Made by a program: the position numbers and the translations under genes. A DNA stretch of 64,000 nt. Origin: Denitrificimonas halotolerans (GTDB lineage: Bacteria; Pseudomonadota; Gammaproteobacteria; Pseudomonadales; Pseudomonadaceae). Shown piece after piece: positions 34,604-42,501 of this stretch. The DNA is taken from contig NZ_JAXIVU010000003.1 of NCBI RefSeq assembly GCF_034259425.1, forward strand, positions 151,016 to 215,015. Reading direction: 5' to 3'. Numbering within the stretch: the first letter of the stretch is position 1; each line of letters starts with the position of its first letter. The notes under the pieces are model-generated. The model was given only the letters and a program-made list of their open reading frames with translations. It was not told the origin of the DNA and searched no databases.

Positions 34604-34942
34604 ACACAACAACAATAAAAATACAAAAACCATAATAAGAATAAGACGTAACGGCTCCAGCACAATAAAAACAACAGCACAGGAGACGCAGCTAACTGAT
34701 TACTTTGCAGAGGATGATGATTGTAGAGACACAGATGAACAGAGAATAACAAAACTGCAGAACATGCAGCGCCAGTTTCAACTGACAAACTACAAACACA
34801 TCAGCATTCAAAGCAATCCGTTAACTCTTCACAGTTCGACTTAAAACTGTAAAAGCAGGCGCACAATAACAACAAAAACGCCGAGAATAATAAAAAAAAC
34901 GCACAGAATCATTCAAAGAGGGGAGCCACGCACTCCCCTCTT
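34604..34942 (+). ncRNA. crcZ: CrcZ-like catabolite-repression sponge RNA
   Basis: In Pseudomonas, CrcZ binds Hfq/Crc and lifts catabolite repression; it is transcribed by CbrB and sigma-54 between cbrB and pcnB. Here a roughly 340-base non-coding stretch directly before pcnB has at least six A-rich motifs of the AANAANAA kind (AACAACAATAA near 34609, AATAAGAATAA near 34634, AATAAAAACAACA near 34664, AATAACAA near 34744, AATAACAACAA near 34865, AATAATAA near 34886). It ends in a perfect 10-bp hairpin. cbrA and cbrB are not adjacent. Assigned by synteny, promoter and motifs, not by alignment. Confidence 0.78.
34916..34942 (+). terminator. Hairpin at the end of the crcZ-like RNA
   Basis: AAGAGGGGAG / CTCCCCTCTT with a 7-base loop. 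The T-run after it is short, so it may be a terminator or an RNA-stabilising end. A run of 11 C follows at 34962-34972. Confidence 0.65.
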
Positions 34943-35060
34943 AACCTTAACGCCCACAGCTCCCCCCCCCCCTCTTCTAGCACTACAAAACAACACTATC
35001 TAGCCGTATACCTACTTTCCTCGTTCACCTCCCTTGCTAGCGGTGATAGAATCGAGCGCT

Positions 35061-35201
35061 ATGATGTGTCATTTACCCAATAATAATTCTTATCGTTACA
35101 CCGCATCGGCAGCACTGTCTTCATTGCCGCTGACTTTTTGGCGCACAGCGTTTATGAATTTTCTTTTTGATGCGAGTCGCAAACAGGCCCTGCTATGCTG
35201 A
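35061..35201 (+). CDS. Possible 46-codon leader ORF overlapping the pcnB start
   Basis: An ATG-ATG at 35061 opens a 46-codon frame (MMCHLPNNNSYRYT...) whose TGA overlaps the pcnB start region (ATG at 35195, stop at 35199-35201). A TAGAAT -10-like box at 35045 would put the transcript start almost on this ATG. No ribosome site is visible, so translation is doubtful. It may be coincidental open sequence. Confidence 0.25.
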   Translation: MMCHLPNNNSYRYTASAALSSLPLTFWRTAFMNFLFDASRKQALLC

Positions 35202-36589
35202 AAAAGCTTTTTAACCCCTTTCGTCGTTCACGCCAGCGCAAAGACCCTCAACAACCCACTGTATTGAATGCCCATGAGCATCAACTCAGTACCGCTGACT
35301 TCAGCCGTAACTCGGCCAATGTTGCAGTGCGCTTACAGCATGCAGGTTTTGAAGCCTATTTAGTCGGCGGCTGTGTGCGCGACTCGCTCTTAGGCATTAC
35401 CCCAAAAGATTTTGATGTCGCCACCAGCGCCACCCCCGAACAAGTGCGTCAAGAGTTCCGCAACTCACGCATCATTGGCCGTCGCTTTAAATTGGCCCAT
35501 GTGCATTTTGGTCGTGAGATCATTGAAGTGGCAACATTTCGCAGTGATCACTCACAAACGGACAAAAGCAACAGCGACCGCTCTGCTCACGATGCCAGCG
35601 GCCGTATTCTACGGGATAACGTTTACGGTACTATGGGAGATGATGCACAGCGCCGCGATTTCACCATGAACGCGCTGTACTTTGATGTCAGCAACGAAAA
35701 AGTATACGACTACAGTACCGGCTTTGCCGACATTAAGCGCCGCCTTATCCGCCTCATTGGTGACCCTGAACAGCGTTACCTAGAAGATCCGGTACGTATG
35801 CTGCGCGCCATTCGCTTTGCTGCCAAGTTGGACTTTAATATTGAAGACAGCACAGCTGAGCCCATTCGTCGTTTAGCCCACTTACTGCGTGATATCCCAG
35901 CGGCACGTCTGTATGACGAAGTACTCAAACTGTTCCTCAATGGCTATGCTGAACGCACCTACGACTTACTGCGTGAGTATCATTTATTTGAGCAGCTGTT
36001 CCCCGCGGCGGCAGACGCCTTAAAGCGTCAACCTGAAAGAACCGACGCATTACTGCGCAATGCTTTCAAAAACACTGACACTCGAGTCAGTAACAACCGC
36101 CCTGTTACACCGGCATTCTTATTTGCGGCACTGCTATGGCCCTCCTTAACGGTGCGCGCCTCACATCTAGAAAACGACGGTATGCATCCGCTTCCGGCAT
36201 TACAAGAAGCAGCCCACCAAGTGCTCTTTGAACAAGTGCAACGGATCGCCGTACCCAAGCGTTTCAGCGTCCCAACTCGCGAGATTTGGGATTTACAAGA
36301 TCGCCTCACGCGCCGAATGGGGCGCAGGGCTGATGTGCTTCTCGCTCACCCTCGCTTCCGTGCAGCTTATGATTTCTTACTATTGAGAGAAAGTGCAGGC
36401 GAAGACACCCAAGGCTTAGGCCAATGGTGGACCGAATACCAAGATGCCAGCGACAGCCAACGCCGAGCCATGGTTAACGCACTGGGTGGTAAGCCACGTA
36501 AGCGTCGCCGCAAGCCACGCATGAAAAAACCCGTGCATAAAACGCACACCGGTGACAGCCCGTCAGACAACAGCTCAGGACCACATTGA
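35195..36589 (+). CDS. pcnB: Poly(A) polymerase I
   Basis: Adds poly(A) tails to RNA 3' ends to promote decay. 464 residues. Nucleotidyltransferase core: YLVGGCVRDSLLG (about 54-66), the metal-binding FDVATSA near 72 and RRDFTMNALYFD near 152. An RNA-binding segment with RYLEDPVRMLRAIRFAAKL follows, and the C-terminus is very basic (KPRKRRRKPRMKKP). Overlaps folK by one base. Confidence 0.96.
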   Translation: MLKKLFNPFRRSRQRKDPQQPTVLNAHEHQLSTADFSRNSANVAVRLQHAGFEAYLVGGCVRDSLLGITPKDFDVATSATPEQVRQEFRNSRIIGRRFKLAHVHFGREIIEVATFRSDHSQTDKSNSDRSAHDASGRILRDNVYGTMGDDAQRRDFTMNALYFDVSNEKVYDYSTGFADIKRRLIRLIGDPEQRYLEDPVRMLRAIRFAAKLDFNIEDSTAEPIRRLAHLLRDIPAARLYDEVLKLFLNGYAERTYDLLREYHLFEQLFPAAADALKRQPERTDALLRNAFKNTDTRVSNNRPVTPAFLFAALLWPSLTVRASHLENDGMHPLPALQEAAHQVLFEQVQRIAVPKRFSVPTREIWDLQDRLTRRMGRRADVLLAHPRFRAAYDFLLLRESAGEDTQGLGQWWTEYQDASDSQRRAMVNALGGKPRKRRRKPRMKKPVHKTHTGDSPSDNSSGPH

Positions 36590-37098
36590 TGGAACAGGTA
36601 TACATCGGCTTAGGCAGCAACCTGCGCGACCCTGAGCAACAACTCAATGCAGCGCTGCACGCCTTAGCACAATTACCCCACACACGCCTCGTTGCAGTGT
36701 CAGCCTATTATTCGAGCGCACCACTGGGCCCTGCGGATCAACCCCGCTATACCAATGCAGCGGCACATTTAGAAACAACGCTCGAGCCACACATTTTGCT
36801 CGACCACCTACAAGCCATCGAATTAAATCAAGGACGTGAACGTAAGGCTGAACGTTGGGGGCCCCGTACACTGGATTTAGATATTTTAATTTTCGGTGAG
36901 CGCATCATGAATGATGAACGCTTATGCATTCCCCATTACCACATGCATGCACGCCCCTTTGTATTACTACCATTGGCCGAACTGTGCCCAGTTGATTTTC
37001 AACTGCCCGATGGCCGCCTATTGACGGATTTATTAAGTGCTTGCCCTGTTGATCCAACTTTGCAACGCTTGCATACTCCGCAACTTGCAAAACTTTAA
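36589..37098 (+). CDS. folK: Hydroxymethyldihydropterin pyrophosphokinase
   Basis: Transfers pyrophosphate from ATP to 6-hydroxymethyl-7,8-dihydropterin in folate synthesis. 169 residues from the ATG at 36589, whose A is the last base of the pcnB stop. Signatures: YIGLGSNL (4-11) and RWGPRTLDLDIL (about 86-97). Gene order pcnB-folK-panB matches Pseudomonas. Confidence 0.97.
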   Translation: MEQVYIGLGSNLRDPEQQLNAALHALAQLPHTRLVAVSAYYSSAPLGPADQPRYTNAAAHLETTLEPHILLDHLQAIELNQGRERKAERWGPRTLDLDILIFGERIMNDERLCIPHYHMHARPFVLLPLAELCPVDFQLPDGRLLTDLLSACPVDPTLQRLHTPQLAKL

Positions 37099-37199
37099 CC
37101 GGTCGATTCACATGCAAATAATTGACTTAAAGCCACGTCATCAGGACTATAACAGCCCCGATGCGAGTACCTTTGAAGGTACCAAAGAGGACTTATTGT

Positions 37200-38000
37200 A
37201 TGTCTGATGTCACCCTGACAACTTTATTAAAGCTTAAACAGCGTGGTGAAAAAATCGCCATGCTGACCTGTTACGATGCAACCTTTGCTGCCACAGCCTG
37301 TGATGCCGGCGTCGAAATTCTATTGATTGGCGACTCACTAGGCATGGTTTTACAAGGTCATGACAGCACCCTGCCAGTCACCATTGACGAAATGGCCTAC
37401 CACACCGCCTGCGTAAAGCGCGGCAATAAAGGCGCCATGATCCTGAGTGACTTATCGTTCATGAGTGCAGCAACCCTTGAGCAAACCTATGCCAGCTGCG
37501 CCAAACTGATGCAAGCTGGGGCGCACATGGTCAAACTAGAAGGCGGCGCATGGTTAGCAGAAACCGTCAGTTTATTAGCGGACCGTGGCATTCCATCCTG
37601 TGTTCATTTGGGCTTAACCCCACAATCCGTTAACGTTTTTGGCGGTTACAAAGTTCAAGGCCGCGGTGATGAGCAAGCACAAAAAATGCTGGAAGATGCC
37701 ATTGCCCTCGAACAAGCCGGAGCAGCTTTATTGCTCTTAGAATGTGTACCTAGCGAACTTGCTGCCCGCATCAGTGCCGCTGTACGCATTCCTGTCATTG
37801 GTATAGGTGCGGGTCCAGGCACAGACGGCCAAGTCTTAGTCTTACACGATATGCTTGGCTTATCCCTTACCGGCCGCATGCCTAAATTTGTTCGCAATTT
37901 TATGCAAGGCCAATCCAGTATTGCTGACGCGATCAGCCTGTACACGCGCTCAGTAAAAGATCAATCATTCCCAGCACAAGAGCACGAGTTTAGCGCATGA
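37200..38000 (+). CDS. panB: Ketopantoate hydroxymethyltransferase
   Basis: First committed step of pantothenate synthesis: hydroxymethyl transfer from methylene-tetrahydrofolate to 2-oxoisovalerate. From the ATG at 37200 (GAGGA upstream) it is 266 residues, a normal size. Metal and substrate motifs: LIGDSLGMVLQGHDSTLPVT (about 42-61), LEGG near 113, and IGIGAGPGTDGQVLV near 198. It overlaps panC by four bases. Confidence 0.97.
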   Translation: MSDVTLTTLLKLKQRGEKIAMLTCYDATFAATACDAGVEILLIGDSLGMVLQGHDSTLPVTIDEMAYHTACVKRGNKGAMILSDLSFMSAATLEQTYASCAKLMQAGAHMVKLEGGAWLAETVSLLADRGIPSCVHLGLTPQSVNVFGGYKVQGRGDEQAQKMLEDAIALEQAGAALLLLECVPSELAARISAAVRIPVIGIGAGPGTDGQVLVLHDMLGLSLTGRMPKFVRNFMQGQSSIADAISLYTRSVKDQSFPAQEHEFSA

Positions 38001-38845
38001 ACACAGTAAGCACGCTGCAAGCACTACGCGCAGCCATTGCCCAAGCACGCAGTGAAGGCAAACGTATTGCCTTTGTTCCCACAATGGGCAACTTGCATGC
38101 CGGCCACATTTCACTGATCAACCATGCGGTTGCACAAGCTGACTTTGTAGTCGCCAGTATCTTCGTAAACCCACTGCAATTCGGTCCTAACGAAGACTTG
38201 GATAACTATCCGCGCACCCTCGCCGATGACCAAGAAAAACTGCAAGCTGCTGGCTGTGATCTGCTATTCACTCCAACGGTACAAGAAATGTACCCTGCGG
38301 GCATGGAGCAACACACTACAGTAAGCGTACCGGGTGTATCCAAGGGCTTATGCGGTGGCAGCCGTCCAGGTCATTTTGACGGTGTTGCCACTGTTGTGTG
38401 CAAACTGTTGAACATGGTACAGCCCGATCAAGCTATGTTTGGTGAAAAAGATTACCAACAGCTGGCCGTTATCCGTAAAATGGTCACGGACTTAAGCATT
38501 CCTGTACGTATTTGCGGCGTACCTATTGTGCGTGATACAGATGGCCTCGCATTATCGTCAAGAAATGGGTATCTTAACGCGCAAGAACGTGCCAACGCCC
38601 CTGCCTTGCATCGCAATATGCAAGCACTCGTTGCACAAATACAAAGTGGCCAGCGTGATTATTCAGCACTTTTCGATCAGTTCAAACAAGATCTGCAAGC
38701 TGCAGATTTACGTTTGGACTATGTAGAGTTGCGTGATGCACTCAGCCTAGAGCCAGCCGATGCCAGCAGCCAACAGTTAGTTTTATTAGCGGCTGCCTAC
38801 CTCGGCACAACTCGCCTAATCGACAATCTGATCTTTGATCTGTAA
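37997..38845 (+). CDS. panC: Pantothenate synthetase
   Basis: Joins pantoate and beta-alanine using ATP. 282 residues. The HIGH-type nucleotidyl-transfer motif PTMGNLHAGHISLI is at 28-41, GPNEDLDNYPRT near 64, GEKDYQQL near 149 and the KMSKS-type LALSSRNGYLN near 184. Start overlaps the panB stop (ATGA). Confidence 0.98.
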   Translation: MNTVSTLQALRAAIAQARSEGKRIAFVPTMGNLHAGHISLINHAVAQADFVVASIFVNPLQFGPNEDLDNYPRTLADDQEKLQAAGCDLLFTPTVQEMYPAGMEQHTTVSVPGVSKGLCGGSRPGHFDGVATVVCKLLNMVQPDQAMFGEKDYQQLAVIRKMVTDLSIPVRICGVPIVRDTDGLALSSRNGYLNAQERANAPALHRNMQALVAQIQSGQRDYSALFDQFKQDLQAADLRLDYVELRDALSLEPADASSQQLVLLAAAYLGTTRLIDNLIFDL

Positions 38846-38911
38846 TAACGACAAAAGCTCAGCAGCAGCACAGAAATGCGCCAGCTGAGCCTCGTCAAAG
38901 AGGAAAAAATT

Positions 38912-39292
38912 ATGCTAACCACCCTGCTCAAAGCAAAACTGCACCGAGCTGTTACCACCCACGCTGTCGTTGACTACGAAGGCTCTTGCGCCATTGATGG
39001 TGACTGGTTGGATATGTCGGGCATTCGTGAGTACGAGCAAATCGATATTTACAACGTCACTAACGGTGAGCGTTTTACCACCTACGCCATCCGCGGTGAA
39101 GCCGGTTCAAAAATCATTTCCGTTAACGGTGCCGCTGCACACAAAGCCGCTGTTGGCGATATTTTGATCATTTGCGCTTACTGCCAATACGACGAAACTG
39201 AAGTAGAAACCCATGAGCCACGCTTGCTCTATATGGCGGCCGATGGTTCTCTAAGCCACAGCAGCAACGCCATTCCAATCCAGCTGGCTTAA
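38912..39292 (+). CDS. panD: Aspartate 1-decarboxylase proenzyme
   Basis: Makes beta-alanine for pantothenate. 126 residues from the ATG at 38912 (AAAGAGG before it). The self-cleavage site is intact: Gly-24/Ser-25 in YEGSCAID, which yields the pyruvoyl group. A terminator with a T-run follows. Confidence 0.98.
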   Translation: MLTTLLKAKLHRAVTTHAVVDYEGSCAIDGDWLDMSGIREYEQIDIYNVTNGERFTTYAIRGEAGSKIISVNGAAAHKAAVGDILIICAYCQYDETEVETHEPRLLYMAADGSLSHSSNAIPIQLA

Positions 39293-39310
39293 GCACACAG
39301 TACTAAGCGT

Positions 39311-39339
39311 TGGGCGACACTGAGTCGCCCAGCCTTTTT
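39311..39339 (+). terminator. Terminator after panD
   Basis: TGGGCGAC / GTCGCCCA with a 5-base loop, followed by GCCTTTTTC. It is 19 bases after the panD stop. Confidence 0.88.
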
Positions 39340-39358
39340 CTTAAGGTAGGCCGGTGTG

Positions 39359-41023
39359 ATGACCCATTACCAACACCCTCAAGACCCTTCGCAACTCCCT
39401 GCTTGGCAACAACTGCTCAAGCAACAACAAGTGATGCAAAACTTTCGCATGAGCGATGCGTTTGCTGCGGACCCACAACGTTTTCAGAACTTCTCCATTA
39501 GCCATGATGGTTTATTGCTCGATTACTCGAAAAACCTTCTGGATGAAACCACTCGCGACTTGCTCATGCAGCTGGCTGAACAAAGCCGCTTGCAATCAGC
39601 CATTCAAGCCCTCTTTAATGGCGAACCCGTCAATGCGTCGGAACAACGTCCAGCACTGCACACAGCATTGCGCCGTCCCATTGGTGACCGCTTAGTAGTC
39701 AACGGCGAAGATTTAATCCCGCAGATCCATGATGTGCTTAATACCATGACCGAAATGGTCAGTCGTATTCACAATGGTCTGTGGCGTGGCTACAGCGAAA
39801 AACCCATCACCCACATTGTGAACATAGGGATTGGTGGCTCCTTTCTAGGGCCACAACTGGTGTCAGAAGCACTACTACCCTTTGCCCAACAGGGCGTCAA
39901 ATGCCATTTCCTTGCGAATATCGATGGCAGTGAATTCCATGAGCTGAGTAACACACTGGATGCGCAAACCACCCTCTTTGTGGTATCTAGCAAATCCTTT
40001 AGCACCTTAGAAACGCTCAAGAATGCATTGGCAGCGCGCAGTTGGTACTTAGCCCAAGGTGGCAGTAAAGACTGCATTGACCGCCACTTCATCGCCGTTT
40101 CTAGCAACATTGAAGCCGCGGTCGAGTTTGGCATTGCCAAAGAAAACATTCTCCCTATCTGGGATTGGGTAGGGGGCCGTTACTCCCTATGGTCCGCCAT
40201 CGGCTTACCCATTGCACTGTCCATTGGCATGTCCAACTTTAAAGAACTGCTGACTGGTGCCTGGAGTATGGACCAACACTTTCTGCAGGCACCCTTTGCT
40301 GAAAACATGCCTGTCATTTTGGCCATGCTCGGCATTTGGTACAGCGATTTCTGGGGTGCGCAAAGCCATGCAATCTTACCGTACGATCACTATTTGCGTA
40401 ATTTCACCCAACACTTGCAACAGCTGGATATGGAATCCAATGGTAAGCAGGTGCGCCAAGATGGTACAACACTGAGTTATCCAAGCGGTGCCGTGATCTG
40501 GGGTGGCGTAGGTTGTAATGGTCAACATGCTTATCACCAACTGTTACACCAAGGCACTTTATTGATCCCAGCCGACTTTATTGTCCCAGTGGTGAGCCAC
40601 AACCCCATTGCCGACCACCATCAATGGCTGTATGCCAACTGCCTCTCCCAAAGCCAAGCTTTGATGCAAGGTAAGAGCCTCGAGCAAGCCGCGCAAGAAC
40701 TTCGCGACAAAGGCCTAGAAGAAAGCGAAGTGCAACGCCTTGCACCGCATAAAGCCATTCCCGGAAACCGTCCCAGCAACACCCTTGTGGCCGAACGCAT
40801 TTGCCCTCGCCGCCTCGGCGCTCTCATTGCCCTTTATGAACATAAAGTCTTTGTGCAAAGTGTCATTTGGGGCACCAACCCCTTTGATCAATGGGGGGTA
40901 GAACTGGGTAAAGTACTCGGAAAAGATGTTTACCAACACCTCACCGGCCAAGTGACAGCACCTAGCAGTGATCCCTCAACTCAAGGACTGATTGATTTCT
41001 TTAGAAACCGTCATCGTGGTTAA
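39359..41023 (+). CDS. pgi: Glucose-6-phosphate isomerase
   Basis: Interconverts glucose- and fructose-6-phosphate. 554 residues from the ATG at 39359 (a GTG codon precedes it; AAGGTAGG upstream). Motifs: NIGIGGSFLGPQLVSEAL near 156, DWVGGRYSLWSAIGL near 262, the catalytic His region NGQHAYHQLLHQGT near 382-395 and the catalytic Lys near 510. Position after panD matches Pseudomonas. Confidence 0.98.
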   Translation: MTHYQHPQDPSQLPAWQQLLKQQQVMQNFRMSDAFAADPQRFQNFSISHDGLLLDYSKNLLDETTRDLLMQLAEQSRLQSAIQALFNGEPVNASEQRPALHTALRRPIGDRLVVNGEDLIPQIHDVLNTMTEMVSRIHNGLWRGYSEKPITHIVNIGIGGSFLGPQLVSEALLPFAQQGVKCHFLANIDGSEFHELSNTLDAQTTLFVVSSKSFSTLETLKNALAARSWYLAQGGSKDCIDRHFIAVSSNIEAAVEFGIAKENILPIWDWVGGRYSLWSAIGLPIALSIGMSNFKELLTGAWSMDQHFLQAPFAENMPVILAMLGIWYSDFWGAQSHAILPYDHYLRNFTQHLQQLDMESNGKQVRQDGTTLSYPSGAVIWGGVGCNGQHAYHQLLHQGTLLIPADFIVPVVSHNPIADHHQWLYANCLSQSQALMQGKSLEQAAQELRDKGLEESEVQRLAPHKAIPGNRPSNTLVAERICPRRLGALIALYEHKVFVQSVIWGTNPFDQWGVELGKVLGKDVYQHLTGQVTAPSSDPSTQGLIDFFRNRHRG

Positions 41024-41107
41024 CACCCCATTCAATAAAAACTACAAAGCCAAAGCTCAGGCCCACGCCTGAGCAACAGGGCTCACTCATAACAAAAGGA
41101 ATGCCCC

Positions 41108-42286
41108 ATGCACGAAGTCGTCATTGTTGCCGCCACCCGTACCGCTGTTGGTAGTTTTCAAGGCAGTCTAGCCCAGATCCCCGCTCCTGAGCTTGGCGCT
41201 GCAGTTGTCCGCCGTTTACTCGAACAAAGTGGTTTAGCTCCTGAGCAAGTTGATGAAGTGATTCTTGGTCAAGTGCTCACGGCGGGTAGCGGACAAAACC
41301 CCGCACGACAAACGGCTATTCAGGCTGGCTTACCTCACTCCACAGCAGCTTTCACCCTCAACAAAGTATGCGGCTCAGGCTTAAAAGCACTGCACTTAGC
41401 CACGCAAGCCATTCGGTGCGGTGATGCTGAGGTGATCATTGCGGGTGGCCAAGAAAATATGAGCCTCGCACCTTATGTCATGCCCAAGGTACGCACTGGC
41501 TTACGCATGGGCCATGGCAAAATCATTGACAGCATGATTGAAGACGGCCTGTGGGATGCCTTTAACGACATCCATATGGGTATCACAGCAGAAAATTTGG
41601 TGGAAAAATACAATCTCAGCCGCGAAGAACAAGATGCCTTTGCTGCCGCATCACAAGAAAAAGCCAGCGCCGCCATTGCTGCCGGTCGCTTTGTCGATGA
41701 GATCACCCCCATTCAAATCCCACAACGCAAAGGCGAACCCTTGGTGTTCGACACTGATGAACAACCGCGCACGGGCAGCACTGCTGAAGCCCTAGCTCGC
41801 CTGCGCCCTGCCTTTAAAAAAGATGGCACTGTCACCGCTGGTAACGCATCAACTTTAAACGATGGTGCCGCAGCCGTCATGCTGATGAGCGTAGACAAAG
41901 CACAAGCACTCGGCCTGCCGGTCTTGGCGCGCATTGCAGCCTATGCCAATGCCGGCGTCGATCCAAGCATTATGGGCATCGGCCCTGTTGCTGCCACACA
42001 AAAGTGCCTCAGCAAAGCCGGTTGGACAATAGCCGAGCTAGACCTGATCGAAGCCAACGAAGCCTTTGCCGCACAAGCGCTATGCGTCAATAAAGAACTG
42101 GGGTGGGACACCGGCAAAGTCAATGTAAACGGTGGTGCCATTGCTATTGGTCACCCCATTGGCGCATCCGGTTGCCGAATTTTAGTAACCCTAGTGCACG
42201 AAATGATTCGCCGTGACGCGAAAAAAGGCTTAGCCACCCTATGCATTGGTGGTGGTCAAGGTGTTGCCTTAGCCATTGAGCGCTAA
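41108..42286 (+). CDS. Acetyl-CoA C-acetyltransferase (thiolase)
   Basis: Condenses two acetyl-CoA, or cleaves acetoacetyl-CoA. 392 residues. Active sites: Cys-88 in NKVCGSGLKAL, His near 348 in NGGAIAIGHPIGASG, and Cys near 378 in CIGGGQG. The size and sequence fit the short-chain biosynthetic type (PhaA/AtoB). No polyhydroxyalkanoate or acetoacetate genes lie beside it, so pathway is open. Confidence 0.94.
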   Translation: MHEVVIVAATRTAVGSFQGSLAQIPAPELGAAVVRRLLEQSGLAPEQVDEVILGQVLTAGSGQNPARQTAIQAGLPHSTAAFTLNKVCGSGLKALHLATQAIRCGDAEVIIAGGQENMSLAPYVMPKVRTGLRMGHGKIIDSMIEDGLWDAFNDIHMGITAENLVEKYNLSREEQDAFAAASQEKASAAIAAGRFVDEITPIQIPQRKGEPLVFDTDEQPRTGSTAEALARLRPAFKKDGTVTAGNASTLNDGAAAVMLMSVDKAQALGLPVLARIAAYANAGVDPSIMGIGPVAATQKCLSKAGWTIAELDLIEANEAFAAQALCVNKELGWDTGKVNVNGGAIAIGHPIGASGCRILVTLVHEMIRRDAKKGLATLCIGGGQGVALAIER

Positions 42287-42501
42287 CACCGCAGCGGAGC
42301 TGTTTACAACCCTGCTTAAATACGCAGTGTGGAATAAGCGCTCCGCCCCTTATGCACCAGTACAGACCTAAAATAGCCAAGCACAGACCCTGGCTGACTC
42401 TGCTCAGCCACATCCCCATTTATATGGATGTACATCCAATCACCTACTACTCTGCACATATTTTGCATACACTGTAAAAACTGTCGACCAGAGGAGCTGC
42501 C

